Origin: Allium sativum
Lineage: Eukaryota; Streptophyta; Magnoliopsida; Asparagales; Amaryllidaceae
Direction: 5' to 3'
Assembly (NCBI GenBank): GCA_030737875.1
Contig: CM060912.1
Location: forward strand, 877,199,199 to 877,263,198
DNA length: 64,000 bases
Shown here: one piece after another, positions 33,495 to 44,547 of the stretch
Numbering within the stretch: position 1 is the first letter of the stretch
Layout of the letters: the number at the start of each line of letters is the position of its first letter
The notes under the pieces: model-generated
What the model saw: the letters and a program-made list of their open reading frames with translations, nothing else
Databases searched by the model: none
What the model was told of the DNA's origin: nothing
Translations under genes and position numbers: made by a program

Positions 33495-34084
33495 TCCCTC
33501 ACTCAAACACCACCCCACATCAATATTTCATCATTTATCACCCCGTCTTTTACCAATGCACATCCATATATCATTAATATATCATCATATGTAAGACTAT
33601 TTTACTACAACACCTCACCAAAGCAACCAAATGAATATTCAAATATCAGAGTAGAGTTTGTTAATTCGTACATAGAAAAAAGCATAGAATATCACCAAAG
33701 ATACTAATATAATAAAAATATACGATTACCAAAATCTTAAACCATCTTCGAGAAGCACTTGAATGCACAAAATCATTTTATGCTCTCTGAAAATTAGAGA
33801 GTTGGTTCTACCTAAGTATTGCTTATCTATCACCAATCCCACAAATAAAAATCCGTATTCCATCCACATAACTAATACAACTAGGTGTACCACTATGACT
33901 TCCAAGAGTATCAAATCAAATGAAGAAAACAAACCTAGATTCCATCAATTAACAAAACAAGTCTAAACCGTATCAATACTTTTTTATGATCTACCCCACC
34001 ACATTTGTTGCATTTATTTTGTGCGAATGATGATGATGGATATATGAAACCTTTTATTTGAGATAACAATTGACGTCTAGAATT
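33495..34084 (-). other. MULE 3' region, non-coding
   Basis: About 590 bp between the left terminus and the end of the transposase. The + strand is C- and A-rich with no recognisable domain on either strand. Confidence 0.5.
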
Positions 34085-34345
34085 TTACGCACTGGCATTG
34101 GACCATAGTAGGATTGTCATACCCTTCCCAGTGACGACTATCAGGTACATGGTGGAATGAAGGTACACAAGTAGCATTATAGTTAGTCGTTATGTACCAC
34201 ATCGGAATTAAATCAAAATATGATCTATTTTCTTCACCTAAGCCTTGAGAATATGTTGCTAAGACGGCAAAGCACTGAAAATGATCTAAGTTGGCATACT
34301 ACACGAGCACATTACTTTATTATCATAGATATTCACTACATGATC
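34085..34345 (-). pseudogene. MULE transposase C-terminus with SWIM remnant
   Basis: On the minus strand an open stretch ends at the stop near 34080. It contains HFQCFAVLATYSQ, the second half of a SWIM-type C-x-C...C-x-H zinc site, then SYFDLIPMWYITTNYNA and DSRHWEGYDNP. This is the pattern after the SWIM domain in plant MULE transposases. Just upstream, in another frame, CSCS may be the first C-x-C half. Frameshifts and stops are present. Confidence 0.65.
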
Positions 34346-34499
34346 AAGCATGCGATGCTTTCACTTGCCATTCTTTTTGTTATATCTCTCTATAGATGAG
34401 AGTCTAAATTGTTCTTCTTCTTTTTTTTGTAATGCTTCTCATTTCGATAAATGATACATCCATTATTCTTATTAAGTTTGATGTTTATAAAAGTAATGG

Positions 34500-35110
34500 T
34501 TTAAATGATGCATGCAACTAAAAATCTAACTGGTAGGTTTTTTGTTCTTTTCAACACATCTTCAAAATTTTCGGAATTGTTCGTTGTCATCATATTGAAT
34601 CTTATACCACCATTATGACAAAGAGTCGAACTTGATTCTTGATCTTTCAAACTTCATTCAATGAATGCTCGTCCTGTGGATTTACAATTTTCAATTGTTT
34701 TCTTAGTGCATCATATTTTATAACCTCTGATGTCATAACACATGCATATAGCAAATTTTGAACCTCCTTCATACCCAATCTAGCCATCTTGAAATTTTCT
34801 TTGACATGCCAAATACAATAGGAATGATGATGTCTAATTAGTCATCCTTCTCTAAGCGTATTTGAAATTTCTTTTATAAAATTTGAGATAAATATAACAC
34901 ATGATTGTGTACAAACGAACGATAATTCTATATGCAACGAATAAATCAGCTCCAATTATGTAAAGATTCTTCTCCGCAATAGCAAAGCCTAATAGGAAAA
35001 TGCCTTGATTTTCATCTACAATAGTACCTACAAGTAACCAACCAAGATAAATTCCATATAAATAATTCCTTCGAGTACATGACAATAGTATTTTAAACCA
35101 TTAATTGAAG
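34500..35110 (-). pseudogene. MULE transposase catalytic domain (degenerate)
   Basis: On the minus strand, YLYGIYLGWLLVGTIVDEN followed by GIFLLGFAIAEKN (about 35060-34975) matches the plant MULE domain start (K-Y-K-G-x-L-L-x-A-x-x-x-D-x-N...P-x-A-F-x-I), including its catalytic aspartate. After a frame change, RHHHSYCIWHVKENFK (about 34845-34800) matches the conserved H-x-x-C-x-x-H segment. Then come VQNLLYACVMTSE and LKIVNPQDEHSLNE. The transposase cuts and joins the element ends. Several stops and shifts make this copy dead. Confidence 0.75.
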
Positions 35111-35399
35111 GTCCAAAAGTTCAAAAATCATCATAAAAGACACAACAATCATGAATAACTTTATTTATGGTTTAGGGTTGCTTCTTTGCATGGTTCTAAG
35201 TTATTTCGGCTATTCTTCATTTGATTATTCTCATCCTCCATACATTATTGCAACCATTTCTTATAGTCCATGCCAACCTTAAGAATAACTTATTTTTGTA
35301 TGAAACACATTCAATATTATCTTTTGAACTGTTGCAGTCATTTTTGTTTCAGATTTAATTAAGAAACATATTTTGTTGCATATGAATTTTGATGTTCCA

Positions 35400-35849
35400 T
35401 GTCGATTTTTGATTTGTTGGTTGCATTTAAATAATTGTGATTTCTACCATAATTTTAATTGTCCACAAACTTTGGAAATTTCTCACCGACAAGCTTGCAT
35501 TCACTCTTCGAGGACATTTATCATTCACATCACATCAAATAGTATATTTGTTTACACATTATTTAATTACTTGAAAAGAAACTGAATTTTATCACCCATT
35601 CACTTAGTTTTTCAATGAATTTCTCTTTACTTTCATACATAAAACCAACTGAGGTCCTTTTTCAGTGCATTCTCTTCCAAACACTTCCACTTATAATCTA
35701 AAGTTATCAATGATGTATCTCGCTATCACCATTGCAATACATATATCGTCGATTAGGGAATCTTCATACGTGATTTCCTCTTTATCTCCATTATTAGCAT
35801 ATGGATTTTCTTTATATAAGATAGCATCATTGTTAACCTCCATGTTACT
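35400..35849 (-). pseudogene. MULE transposase: acidic linker and MuDR zinc-binding domain
   Basis: Next to the E insertion the minus strand reads an acidic stretch (NMEVNNDAILYKENPYANN, DKEEITYEDSLIDD). A frame change gives SKEKFIEKLSEWVIKFSF, the usual K-x-x-F/L-x-x-x-V-x-x-W/Y-A-I segment. CDVNDKCPRRVNASL and NFQSLWTIK follow, as in the plant mobile-domain zinc region (C...C-P-W-R-(I/V)-x-A-S) with W changed to R. It connects across E to 44548-45180. Confidence 0.7.
35845..35849. repeat. Left target-site duplication of element E
   Basis: TTACT, identical to 44543-44547. An exact 5-bp duplication supports recent insertion. Confidence 0.92.
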
Positions 35850-36186
35850 TGTAACACCCCGTATTTTCTGAGAATAAAAAAAAATGGTTAATTATGAAGA
35901 AGTTATTAAGCCTTGAAGTTTGTATGCATATGAGAGAAATATATATAGATATATATAAAAATTAAATAAATAAACATGCAAAAAAGGTTCAAAACAGCGA
36001 ATTGGGAGGGGGAATAACCGAACCGGCCCATTTTTGAGGTCGACCCGAGCTCTGCTAGGTCGACTAGGGGTTAATCCAGGGTGTTTGGCTGTCATCCCGT
36101 GGGCCGATTCGCTCAGATGCAGATTTTGCATTTGAATGGTTCTCATGATTCAGGGTTAATCTAATGGTCCTAAATAACTTCATACA

Positions 36187-36196
36187 CCTATATATA
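36187..36196 (+). promoter_or_regulatory. Candidate TATA box of element E
   Basis: CTATATATAC, followed about 45-75 bp on by pyrimidine-rich patches (CTCTCTTCCTCTCT), is a typical plant Pol II core promoter layout. It is repeated in the 3' LTR near 41597-41606. The transcript would start shortly after, about 370 bp into the LTR. Confidence 0.55.
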
Positions 36197-37173
36197 CATC
36201 CCTAACCTAAACCTAAATCTCATATACAATTCTCTAGCCTCCATTGCTCTCTTCCTCTCTAAAAATAAATAAATAAATGGCGTGTCTACTCTGCTGAAAC
36301 CTAAGCTAGGACTTGTGCTTCTTCTTCCTCCAATTCTGATTAGGATTAAAAGAGAACAGCTACAACACCTTTTTCTTTTAGAATCCAACCAAGGCAAGTG
36401 CAGTTATTTTCCGATATAAACTTTAATTATAATTGTGACATGATTGTAAATCTGAATTTGAGATTGCGTATGTTCTGTTCTGATCTATTTTATTCTATAT
36501 CTCTTTCTTCTTTCTGTTCTATAGCCAGGCTACCCCGAGCCTGCGCCAAATCTCATAAGAGACTAACGCACGAACGTTAAACTTTGGGACAAATAACGAA
36601 TGATGGCATAATTGGACATGGCTAATCTGTGACTAAAAGGACATAGCTTGTAAACTAGATTTAGATCTGTACATATTCTGTGAATTGGAAGAAGAGGAAC
36701 CATTGTATATTAACATGTGACTTGAGACATTGGACATAACGCATATTTTTGAATCAAAGATCTGTTATAATTTAAAGTTCTAGATTGTTGGGCATATTGT
36801 TTATATAGAGATTCATGATTTGGGATAAAAAGGGAATATGACTTAGGTGTGAAGATTTATGTTAAGATTTGATAACTATTAAATGTGAATAACACCTAAG
36901 TGGGAGATTTTTGAATATATGACATGCATTAAAATCGATGGCTATATTTGGTATAATTTATATGTGAATCTTTTGTACTAGGCAAGTTTAACTAAATTTG
37001 AGACGTGTGTTATATGGTAAATTATGACCATAATCTGTGCCATGTAAATTCAATGCAAACGTGGGGTATATGATCATAATGTGAATCATGACAACTATTT
37101 AGGCATGCAAACTTAGGCCAAATTTATAATTAGGCAAGATATGTTTATGAAACTTTAAGGAATGATTAAATCT

Positions 37174-37251
37174 GTTATATGGCCTAATCTGCTAGTTCTG
37201 TTATATTGCCTAATTTGCTAGTTCTGTTATATTGCCTAATCTGCTAGTTCT
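37174..37251 (+). repeat. 26-bp tandem repeat, three copies, in the E 5' LTR
   Basis: Units starting GTTATAT(G/T)GCCTAAT at 37174, 37200 and 37226. The 3' LTR has the same array at about 42583-42660. It is followed to about 38010 by looser AATCTGTT-rich sequence. Confidence 0.85.
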
Positions 37252-37545
37252 GCTATAATCTGCTTTATCTGTTCATATACCAAATCTGTCATCTGCTAAG
37301 TCTGCTGAAGATGCCTAAACTGTTATATGCTAAATCTGCTAAACTGCTTAATCTGTTGAATCCGTTAAGTCGCCTAATCTGCTAAATCTGTTATCTGTCA
37401 TATCTGTTGAGTTGATATATTTAGTCTGTTATTGACATAATCTGAATTGGCTATAATTATGAAAATTGACATGTATATTAGGCGTAGGCATAAATGGTAA
37501 ACTAAAAATTAATTGGCCGCAAAGATAAACATGGCTGACTCGAGG

Positions 37546-37729
37546 TTAGAATGAGTTTGCGGCGTAATCCTGCCCGGAATCGCCCGGCACATCCAGTGGC
37601 CGCAAACAATAGGTTCTAATGTGAGAAGTTAGTCATAACATGCTTGAAACCCGAGGTTAGACTCAGTTTGCGGCAGAAATCTGCCCGGAACCAACCGGCC
37701 TAACCAGTAGCCGCAAACTGTCAGTCTAA
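37546..37729 (+). other. Tandem pair of conserved LTR hairpins (element E 5' LTR)
   Basis: Hairpin 1 pairs TTAGA (37546-37550) with TCTAA (37615-37619) and GTTTGCGGC (37555-37563) with GCCGCAAAC (37599-37607). Hairpin 2 pairs TTAGACT (37657-37663) with AGTCTAA (37723-37729) and CAGTTTGCGGC (37664-37674) with GCCGCAAACTG (37710-37720). The loops share CTGCCCGGAA. The 3' LTR has them at about 42954-43137. The same two hairpins occur in element H with different but still paired stems. The role is unknown; they lie in the likely transcribed part of the LTR. Confidence 0.75.
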
Positions 37730-38760
37730 TGTGAGAGGTCTGGGCATTAATATTTAATTAATGAAAATCTGAGATAAATATAATGTCTAAAACGTGTTGG
37801 GCGGATAGGGTTAAACCCACTAGACTAATAAGTTTAATAAATCTGTTCCGTGAATCGGTAGGCCCAATTACAAAGTTAGACAAATCTGTAAATCTGTTAA
37901 ATCCGTATATCTGATCCATTAATCTAAAACTTGTCTGACCTTTGAACTAGTTGATTTGAATTCTGTATGTCTGAACTTGTTAATCTGAAATCTGTTAGTC
38001 TGGGGACACAAGGATAGGAGGGGAATTACTTGTGTCATCTGTTGTTTGGGACCCATATTAGTCAGTAACCCTTTCTGGTATCAAAACTTTGACCCAACAG
38101 TAGGTAGGGTCCGGGCACGCTTACTGAACTAATTATAAGCGGTTCATTCTGATAATGGCGAGGGGTGTTGATGGTGCGTTCCAATCGGGTCATGTGCGTG
38201 CATGGATCCCGGTCTGCCTCTGAGGATGTAAGACGCCGTGACATCTGTAAATAGGTCTGTGTCATTCAAAGGTTTCCACTTTAGGGAATGATACACCCTT
38301 CGGTGGGGCTGGCACAGGGTATTTATGTATTAGGGAGTCGATCGCTTGGGGTAGGGTTTTAGGGTACACTTAGTTCTGTCTGTTTCTGTTGGTACCGTCT
38401 GTTTCTGTTGGGTGGCAACACCTGTCTATTTCTGTGTGGTACCGTCTGTTCGGGTGGTAAAGGCCCAATTACTAGTGTACACCTTATGCTACATTCTGCT
38501 TCTGTCTGTTTCTGATCGGGTGGTAAAGGCCCATTACTAGCGTGGAAATTATTCTGTACTTGTTTCTGTTTCAGTTTAGACATTAGGGTGACACCTAATT
38601 CTGTTATACTAGTATTAGTGCAGAGAAGTGTAAAGCAATAGCTTATATCATTCTGTTCTTCTGTCATATCTGTTACATCTGTTACAGTTATCTTTCATCC
38701 GGTTTTATTTTCATGTCATGTTATTATTATCTGTTCATAACTGAAAATCACTGGACTTGC

Positions 38761-38774
38761 CAGACTTTTGTCTG
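38761..38774 (+). other. Conserved short LTR hairpin (E 5' LTR)
   Basis: CAGAC-TTTT-GTCTG, 5-bp perfect stem with 4-base loop, about 360 bp before the LTR end. Copies are at 44169-44182 (E 3'), 49385-49398 (G), 32835-32848 (C 3'), 49818-49832 and 57408-57422 (H, minus strand), and 12768-12781 and 21371-21384 (B, minus strand). Confidence 0.7.
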
Positions 38775-39135
38775 ACCCTTGTTGTTTCGCCTCCTTTCTT
38801 CCGTTTCTCCCCCCAGGTTTTGTAGAAGGGAATACTCTAGCTTGATCCAGATTCCCTCCGCTTGCAGTGCTTAAAGTATGGCTTGTCTTCTTCTGTGGGG
38901 ATTATGATTTTAAACTATGCATTCTGAAGGCTTTTGTACAAGACTGATATTTTGTACTTGAATTCTGATATTGTGATTTGAAAGGATGTAACCAAGCTTC
39001 TGTTGAAATAAAGTTATAAATTTTTCAAGTACTGTTTTATCTATCTTGTAAGTTTCTGTTCTGTTTACTAAAATGCTCCACCAAAGTTAAGGCATTCCCT
39101 TGTGAGTGACCTTAACGGAGGTGGGGTGTTACACT

Positions 39136-39147
39136 TGGTATCAGAGC
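39136..39147 (+). promoter_or_regulatory. Element E primer binding site
   Basis: TGGTATCAGAGC, exact initiator-Met-tRNA complement, two bases after the LTR. Confidence 0.92.
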
Positions 39148-39321
39148 TGAAGGTTACCAGATTGGGTAAAGTTTTTGAAAACTATTTTCAAAAAGGTTTT
39201 GAAAGGAAGTATTTTTAAAAATAAAGCTTATTTTGAAAAACATGATCCTCAAGAGCCATATATCTTTCCTTCAGTCCTTTTTTTCCTTTGTATTGAATCT
39301 TTCCTTTTTTTTCGTTTCAGC

Positions 39322-40229
39322 ATGTCTGAAGCATCTGAGATACTAGAGGGTGTTCACGTACCCGGTTGGTTTCGTCAATATCTTGAGGCTAGGACCGCCG
39401 CTGTAGGTCCAGCAAATGATCCTCCTCCTCCACCCCCTCCTCGTGCAATTACTTGTCAAAGATCTGTAGAGATTTTAGGGCCATGGGTGGGAAGGATTTC
39501 AAAGGAACTGAATCATTTGTAGAAGCGAGGAACTGGCTCAAAGAAACTAAGGATCTATTCGTTATCTTCGAGGTGGACGATAGGCAGAAGGTACAGTTGG
39601 CGGTATGGCTGCTCAAAGACGAAGCTTCCTACTGGTGGGAAGTCATTAACGCCGAGAGGCCGGTTGAGACATGGATGGATTTCAGAACAAGGTTTGAGAC
39701 AAAATTCTTCTCGCAAGCTGAACGAAATTTACAACTGGAAAAGTTCTTATCTCTTAAGCAAGGAAGTATGACGGTCAAGGAATACGTCAACCAGTTCAAC
39801 CAACTAGCTAGGTTCGGATTGGATTTAGTCAACACTCAGCATAAAAAGGCTCTCCGCTTTGTTAAAGGATAGAATGAGCCACTGCACAGCCTAGCCATGA
39901 CTCATGTACCCATGGGAGCGACTTACGAGAGATTGGTGGACATGGCACTACTGCACGAGGAAGACAAAGGCCCGAAAGAGACAAAGAAGGAAGAACCACA
40001 GAATAAGAAAGCAGGGCCCAAAAGGGAAACGCAAAGGAAGGATGAGAAGTCTGAAGATAAGAAGGGGAAAAAGTGCTTTACTTGTGGAAGCTCGACTCAT
40101 CTGAACAAGGATTGCAGAAAAAGGAAGGGCGCTTGCTTCAAATGTGGGGAGATGGGACACTTCACTAGGGACTGCCCGAAGAGACGAGGACAAGGAGGGC
40201 AGGCGAACACTCTTGAGGCTAGTGGCTAG
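39322..40229 (+). pseudogene. Element E: gag, one frameshift and one amber stop
   Basis: ATG at 39322 (MSEASEILEGVHVPGWF, then a proline-rich stretch) is shifted at about 39450 into the frame holding KICRDFRAMGGKDFKG, EARNWLKETKDLFVIF, VQLAVWLLKDEASYWWEV, FRTRFETKFFSQAE, LKQGSMTVKEYVNQFNQLARF and LRFVKG. A TAG at 39870-39872 interrupts the frame. It then continues through MGATYERLVDMALLHEED and a lysine-rich linker to two intact CCHC knuckles, CFTCGSSTHLNKDC and CFKCGEMGHFTRDC, ending at 40229. Gag binds RNA and builds the particle. As it stands only fragments could be made. Confidence 0.9.
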
Positions 40230-41239
40230 GATAGAAGTAGGAAAATTCCTATAGTAGGTTTAATTTCTTTATCTGATTATGGAGTTAAGACTCTTTCTGA
40301 TTCTGGTATTTTGATTTTGTAATTGATACTCTGCACTTTAATACTAATATTGTTTCTGATTCCATTGTAGACTCAAACCTATAAGGGTTATGACTCATCT
40401 GTTTATGATAGACTGGGGTTTGAGGGATATCTGTGTTAGACGTCAAGTATGACGCATACATTCTGAGTTTTTGTGGGATATGATTTTATCATGCTTAGCT
40501 TCCTAAGAATCATTAGGGAATCTGATCTGTACCAGTAGTCTATAAATATTTGAATAATTCTACTTTCCAGTTTTGACATTGTCTAAAGGAGGTAATCCTC
40601 TGGGTGTCAATCTGATGTTGATTTCGGTCTTCAGGGTTGATACTTAGGGGAATTATTTTCTCAACCAATGTCTAATGGGAACCAAGTCTTTGTCTTATCT
40701 GTACTCGCTTCCATCATTCGACTGTATCCTATCGATCGAATCTTCGAACTTTAGGTAGAAACTAATGGGTGTAAACATGTGTTTGAGACATGTCATGTTT
40801 GATGGTTGCAAGTGGTTGCTAGTGGATGCATATACACACACTAGGCACTAGATCGGCTCAAAAACACACTCATACTGCATATGGATGTGTGTGCATTTTT
40901 CAATTTTTGTGGATGCAGAATGATTGACTCCTCACATGGATGTTGCATTTGGATGAATGGTTATGCACTCATATAGAAATGATGTGTATCAAATAGGATT
41001 TCTTGCATACATATTTGGACTCATGACACTAACATGATTCGCATTAAGGAGGTCAACTGGATCAGTAGACCGCCTGATTTTGCATTAGATAAGAAACATA
41101 TACACACACTTTGCATATGTTCATACGACATTAGAAACCTTTTAAGGACAATGGATGCCTGTGATTGAATGGTTGAGTAGATGGATGTTGGATGTTAGGA
41201 TACATTCTTCTTAACTTGAAGATTTCAGGGACGAATCCT
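40230..41239 (+). other. Element E: protease scrap and non-coding remainder of the interior
   Basis: Just after gag, LISLSDYGVKTLSDSGILIL (about 40258-40320) parallels VYISDYPVRTLFDSGASHS of element H. This is the protease start with the catalytic DSG present but the frame broken. The rest to the PPT has no coding signal; its last about 500 bp matches the reverse strand of the H 3' UTR (52425-52940). All of RT, RNase H, integrase and chromodomain are deleted. Confidence 0.75.
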
Positions 41240-41252
41240 AAGGAGGGGAGAA
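41240..41252 (+). promoter_or_regulatory. Element E polypurine tract
   Basis: AAGGAGGGGAGAA immediately before the 3' LTR start TGTAACACC. Confidence 0.9.
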
Positions 41253-44200
41253 TGTAACACCCCGTATTTTCTGAGAATAATAAAAAAAATGGTTAATTAT
41301 GAAGAAGTTATTAATCCTTGAAGTTTGTATGCATATGAGAGAAATATATATAGATATATATATATATAAATTAAATAAATAAACATGCAAAAAAGGTTCA
41401 AAACAACGAATTGGGAGGGGGAATAACCGAACCGGCCCATTTTTGAGGTCGACCCAAGCCCTGCTGGGTCGACTAGGGGTTAATCCAGGGTGTTTGGCTG
41501 TCATCCCATGGGCCGATTCGCTCAAATGCAGATTTTAAATTTGAATGGTTCTCATGATTCAGGGTTAATCTAATGGTCCTAAATAACTTCCTACACCTAT
41601 ATATACATCCCTAACCTAAACCTAAATCTCATATACAATTCTCTAGCCTCCATTGCTCTCTTCCTCTCTAAAAATAAATAAATCAATGGCGTCTCTACTC
41701 TGCTGAAACCTAAGCTAGGACTTGTGCTTCTTCTTCCTCCAATTCTGATTAGGATTAAAAGAGAACAGCTACAACACCTTTTTCTTTTAGAATCCAACCA
41801 AGGCAAGTGCAGTTATTTTCCGATATAAACTTTAATTATAATTGTGACATGATTGTAAATCTGAATTTGAGATTGCGTATGTTCTGTTCTGATCTATTTT
41901 ATTCTATATCTCTTTCTTCTTTCATTTCTATAGCCAGGCTACCCCGAGCCTGCGCCAAATCTCATAAGAGATTAACGCACGAACGTTAAACTTTGGGACA
42001 AATAATGAATGATGGCATAATTGGACATGGCTAATCTGTGACTAAAAGGACATAGCTTGTAAACTAGATTTAGATCGGTGCATATTCTGTGAATTGGAAG
42101 AAGAGGAACCATTGTATATTAACATGTGACTTGAGACATTGGACATAACGAATATTTTTGAATCAAAGATCAGTTATAATTTAAAGTTCTAGATTGTTGG
42201 GCATATTGTTTATATAGAGATTCATGATTTGGGATAAAAAGGGAATATGACTTAGGTGTGAAGATTTATGTTAAGATTTGATAACTATTAAATGTGAATA
42301 ACACCTAAGTGGGAGATTTTTGAATATATGACATGCATTAAAATCGATGGCTATATTTGGTATAATTTATATGTGAATCTTTTGTACTAGGCAAGTTTAA
42401 CTAAATTTGAGACGTGTGTTATATGGTAAATTATGACCATATTCTGTGCCATGTAAATTCAATGCAAACGTGGGGTATATGATCATAATGTGAATCATGA
42501 CAACTATTTAGGCATGCAAACTTAGGCCAAATTTATAATTAGGCAAGATATGTTTATGAAACTTCAAGGAATGATTAAATCTGTTATATGGCCTAATCTG
42601 CTATTTCTGTTATATTGCCTAATTTGCTAGTTCTGTTATATTGCCTAATCTACTAGTTCTGCTATAATCTGCTATATCTGTTCATATACCAAATCTGTCA
42701 TCTGCTAAGTCTGCTGAAGATGCCTAAACTGTTATATGCTAAATCTGCTAAACTGCTTAATCTGCTGAATTCGTTAAGTCGCCTAATCTGCTAAATCAGT
42801 TATCTGCCATATCTGTTGAGTTGATATATTTAGTCTGTTATTGACATAATCTGAATTGGCTATAATTATGAAAATTGACATGTATATTAGGCGTGGGCAT
42901 AAATGGTAAATTAATAGTTAATTGGCTGCAAAGATAAACATGGCTGACTCGAGGTTAGAATGAGTTTGCAGCTAATCCTGCCCGGAACCGCCCGGCACAT
43001 CCAGTGGCCGCAAACAATAGGTTCTAATGTGAGAAGTTAGTCATAACGTGCTTGAAACCCGAGGTTAGACTCAGTTTGCGGCAGAAATCTGCCCGGAACC
43101 AACCGGCCTAACCAGTAGCCGCAAACTGTCAGTCTAATGTGAGAGGTCTGGGCATTAATATTTAATTAATGAAAATCTGAGATAAATATAATGTCTAAAA
43201 TGTGTTGGGCGGATAGGGTCAAACCCACTAGACTACTGAGTTTAATAAATATGTTCTGTGAATCGGTAGGCCCAATTACAAAGTTAGACAAATCTGTAAA
43301 TCTGTTAAATCCGTATATCTGATCCGTTAGTCTAAAACTTGTCTGACCTGTGAACTAGTTGATCTGAATTCTGTATGTTTGAACTAGTTAATCTGAAATC
43401 TGTTAGTCTGGGGACACAAGGATAGGAGGGGAATTACTTGTGTCATCTGTTGTTTGGGACCCATATTAGTCAGTAACCCTTTCTGGTATCAAAACTTTGA
43501 CCCAACAGTAGGTAGGGTCCGGGCACGCTTACTGAACTAATTATAAGCGGTTCATTCTGATAATGGCGAGGGGTGTTGATGGTGCGTTCCAACCGGGTCA
43601 TGTGCGTGGATGGATCCCGGTCTGCCTCTGAGGATGTAAGATGCCGTGACATCTGTAAATAGGTCTGTGTCATTCAAAGGTTGCCACTTTAGGGAATGAT
43701 ACACCCTTCTGTGGGGCTGGCACAGGGTATTTATGTATTAGGGAGCCGATCGCTTGGGGTAGGGTTTTAGGGTACACTTAGTTCTATCTGTTTCTATTGG
43801 TACCGTCTGTTTCTGTTGGGTGGCAACACCTGTCTGTTTCTGTGTGGTACCGTCTGTTCGGGTGGTAAAGGCCCAATTACTAGTGTACACCTTATGCTAC
43901 ATTCTGCTTCTGTCTGTTTCTGATCGGGTGGTAAAGGCCCATTACTAGCGTGGAAATTATTCTGTACCTGTTTCTGTTTCAGTTTAGACATTAGGGTGAC
44001 ACCTAATTCTGTTATACTAGTATTAGTGCAGAGAAGTGTAAAGCAATAGCTTATATCATTCTGTTCTTCTGTCATATCTGCTACATCTGTTACAGTTATC
44101 TTTCATCCAGTTTTATTTTCATGTCATGTTATTATTATCTGTTCATAACTGAAAATCACTGGACTTGCCAGACTTTTGTCTGACCCTTGTTGTTTCGCCT

Positions 44201-44542
44201 CCTTTCTTCCGTTTCTCCCCCCCAGGTTTTGTAGAAGGGAATACTCTAGCTTGATCCAGATTTCTTCCGCTTGCAGTGCTTAAAGTATGGCTTGTCTTCT
44301 TCTGTGGGGATTATGATTTTAAACTATGCATTCTGAAGGCTTTTGTACAAGACTGATATTTTGTACTTGAATTCTGATATTGTGATTTGAAAGGATGTAA
44401 CCAAGCTTCTGTCGAAATAAAGTTATAAATTTTTCAAGTACTGTTTTATCTGTCTTGTAAGTTTCTGTTCTGTTTACTAAAATGCTCCACCAAAGTTAAG
44501 GCATTCCCTTGTGAGTGACCTTAACGGAGGTGGGGTATTACG
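41253..44542 (+). repeat. Element E 3' LTR
   Basis: 3290 bp, nearly identical to 35850-39133. Its last two bases read CG where the 5' LTR has CA. Confidence 0.95.
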
Positions 44543-44547
44543 TTACT
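44543..44547. repeat. Right target-site duplication of element E
   Basis: TTACT, identical to 35845-35849. Confidence 0.92.

Larger units (their letters stand above)
35850..39133 (+). repeat. Element E 5' LTR
   Basis: TGTAACACCCCGTATTTTC to GGGGTGTTACA. It contains a plant-like core promoter, a 26-bp x 3 repeat, a CTG-rich degenerate zone, a tandem pair of large hairpins and the short conserved hairpin, each listed separately. No reading frame in it is convincing. Confidence 0.95.
35850..44542 (+). mobile_element. Element E: young non-autonomous Ty3/Gypsy element with gag only
   Basis: LTRs of 3284 bp (35850-39133) and 3290 bp (41253-44542) are nearly identical, with only a few tens of differences by eye. 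They are flanked by a perfect 5-bp duplication TTACT (35845-35849 and 44543-44547). PBS and PPT are intact. The 2.1-kb interior has a damaged gag, a scrap of protease and no pol. It is inserted in the MULE and belongs to the same family as element H. To move, it needed enzymes from another copy. Confidence 0.93.

Noticed and set aside
37500..37740. Hammerhead ribozyme, as in plant retrozymes
   Set aside because: The structured LTR hairpins were checked for the CTGANGA and GAAA core arrangement; it is not there.
38359..38667. 102-codon minus-strand frame, also at 43794-44075
   Set aside because: It lies in the E LTRs over CTGTTTCTGT-rich repeats and is an effect of low complexity.
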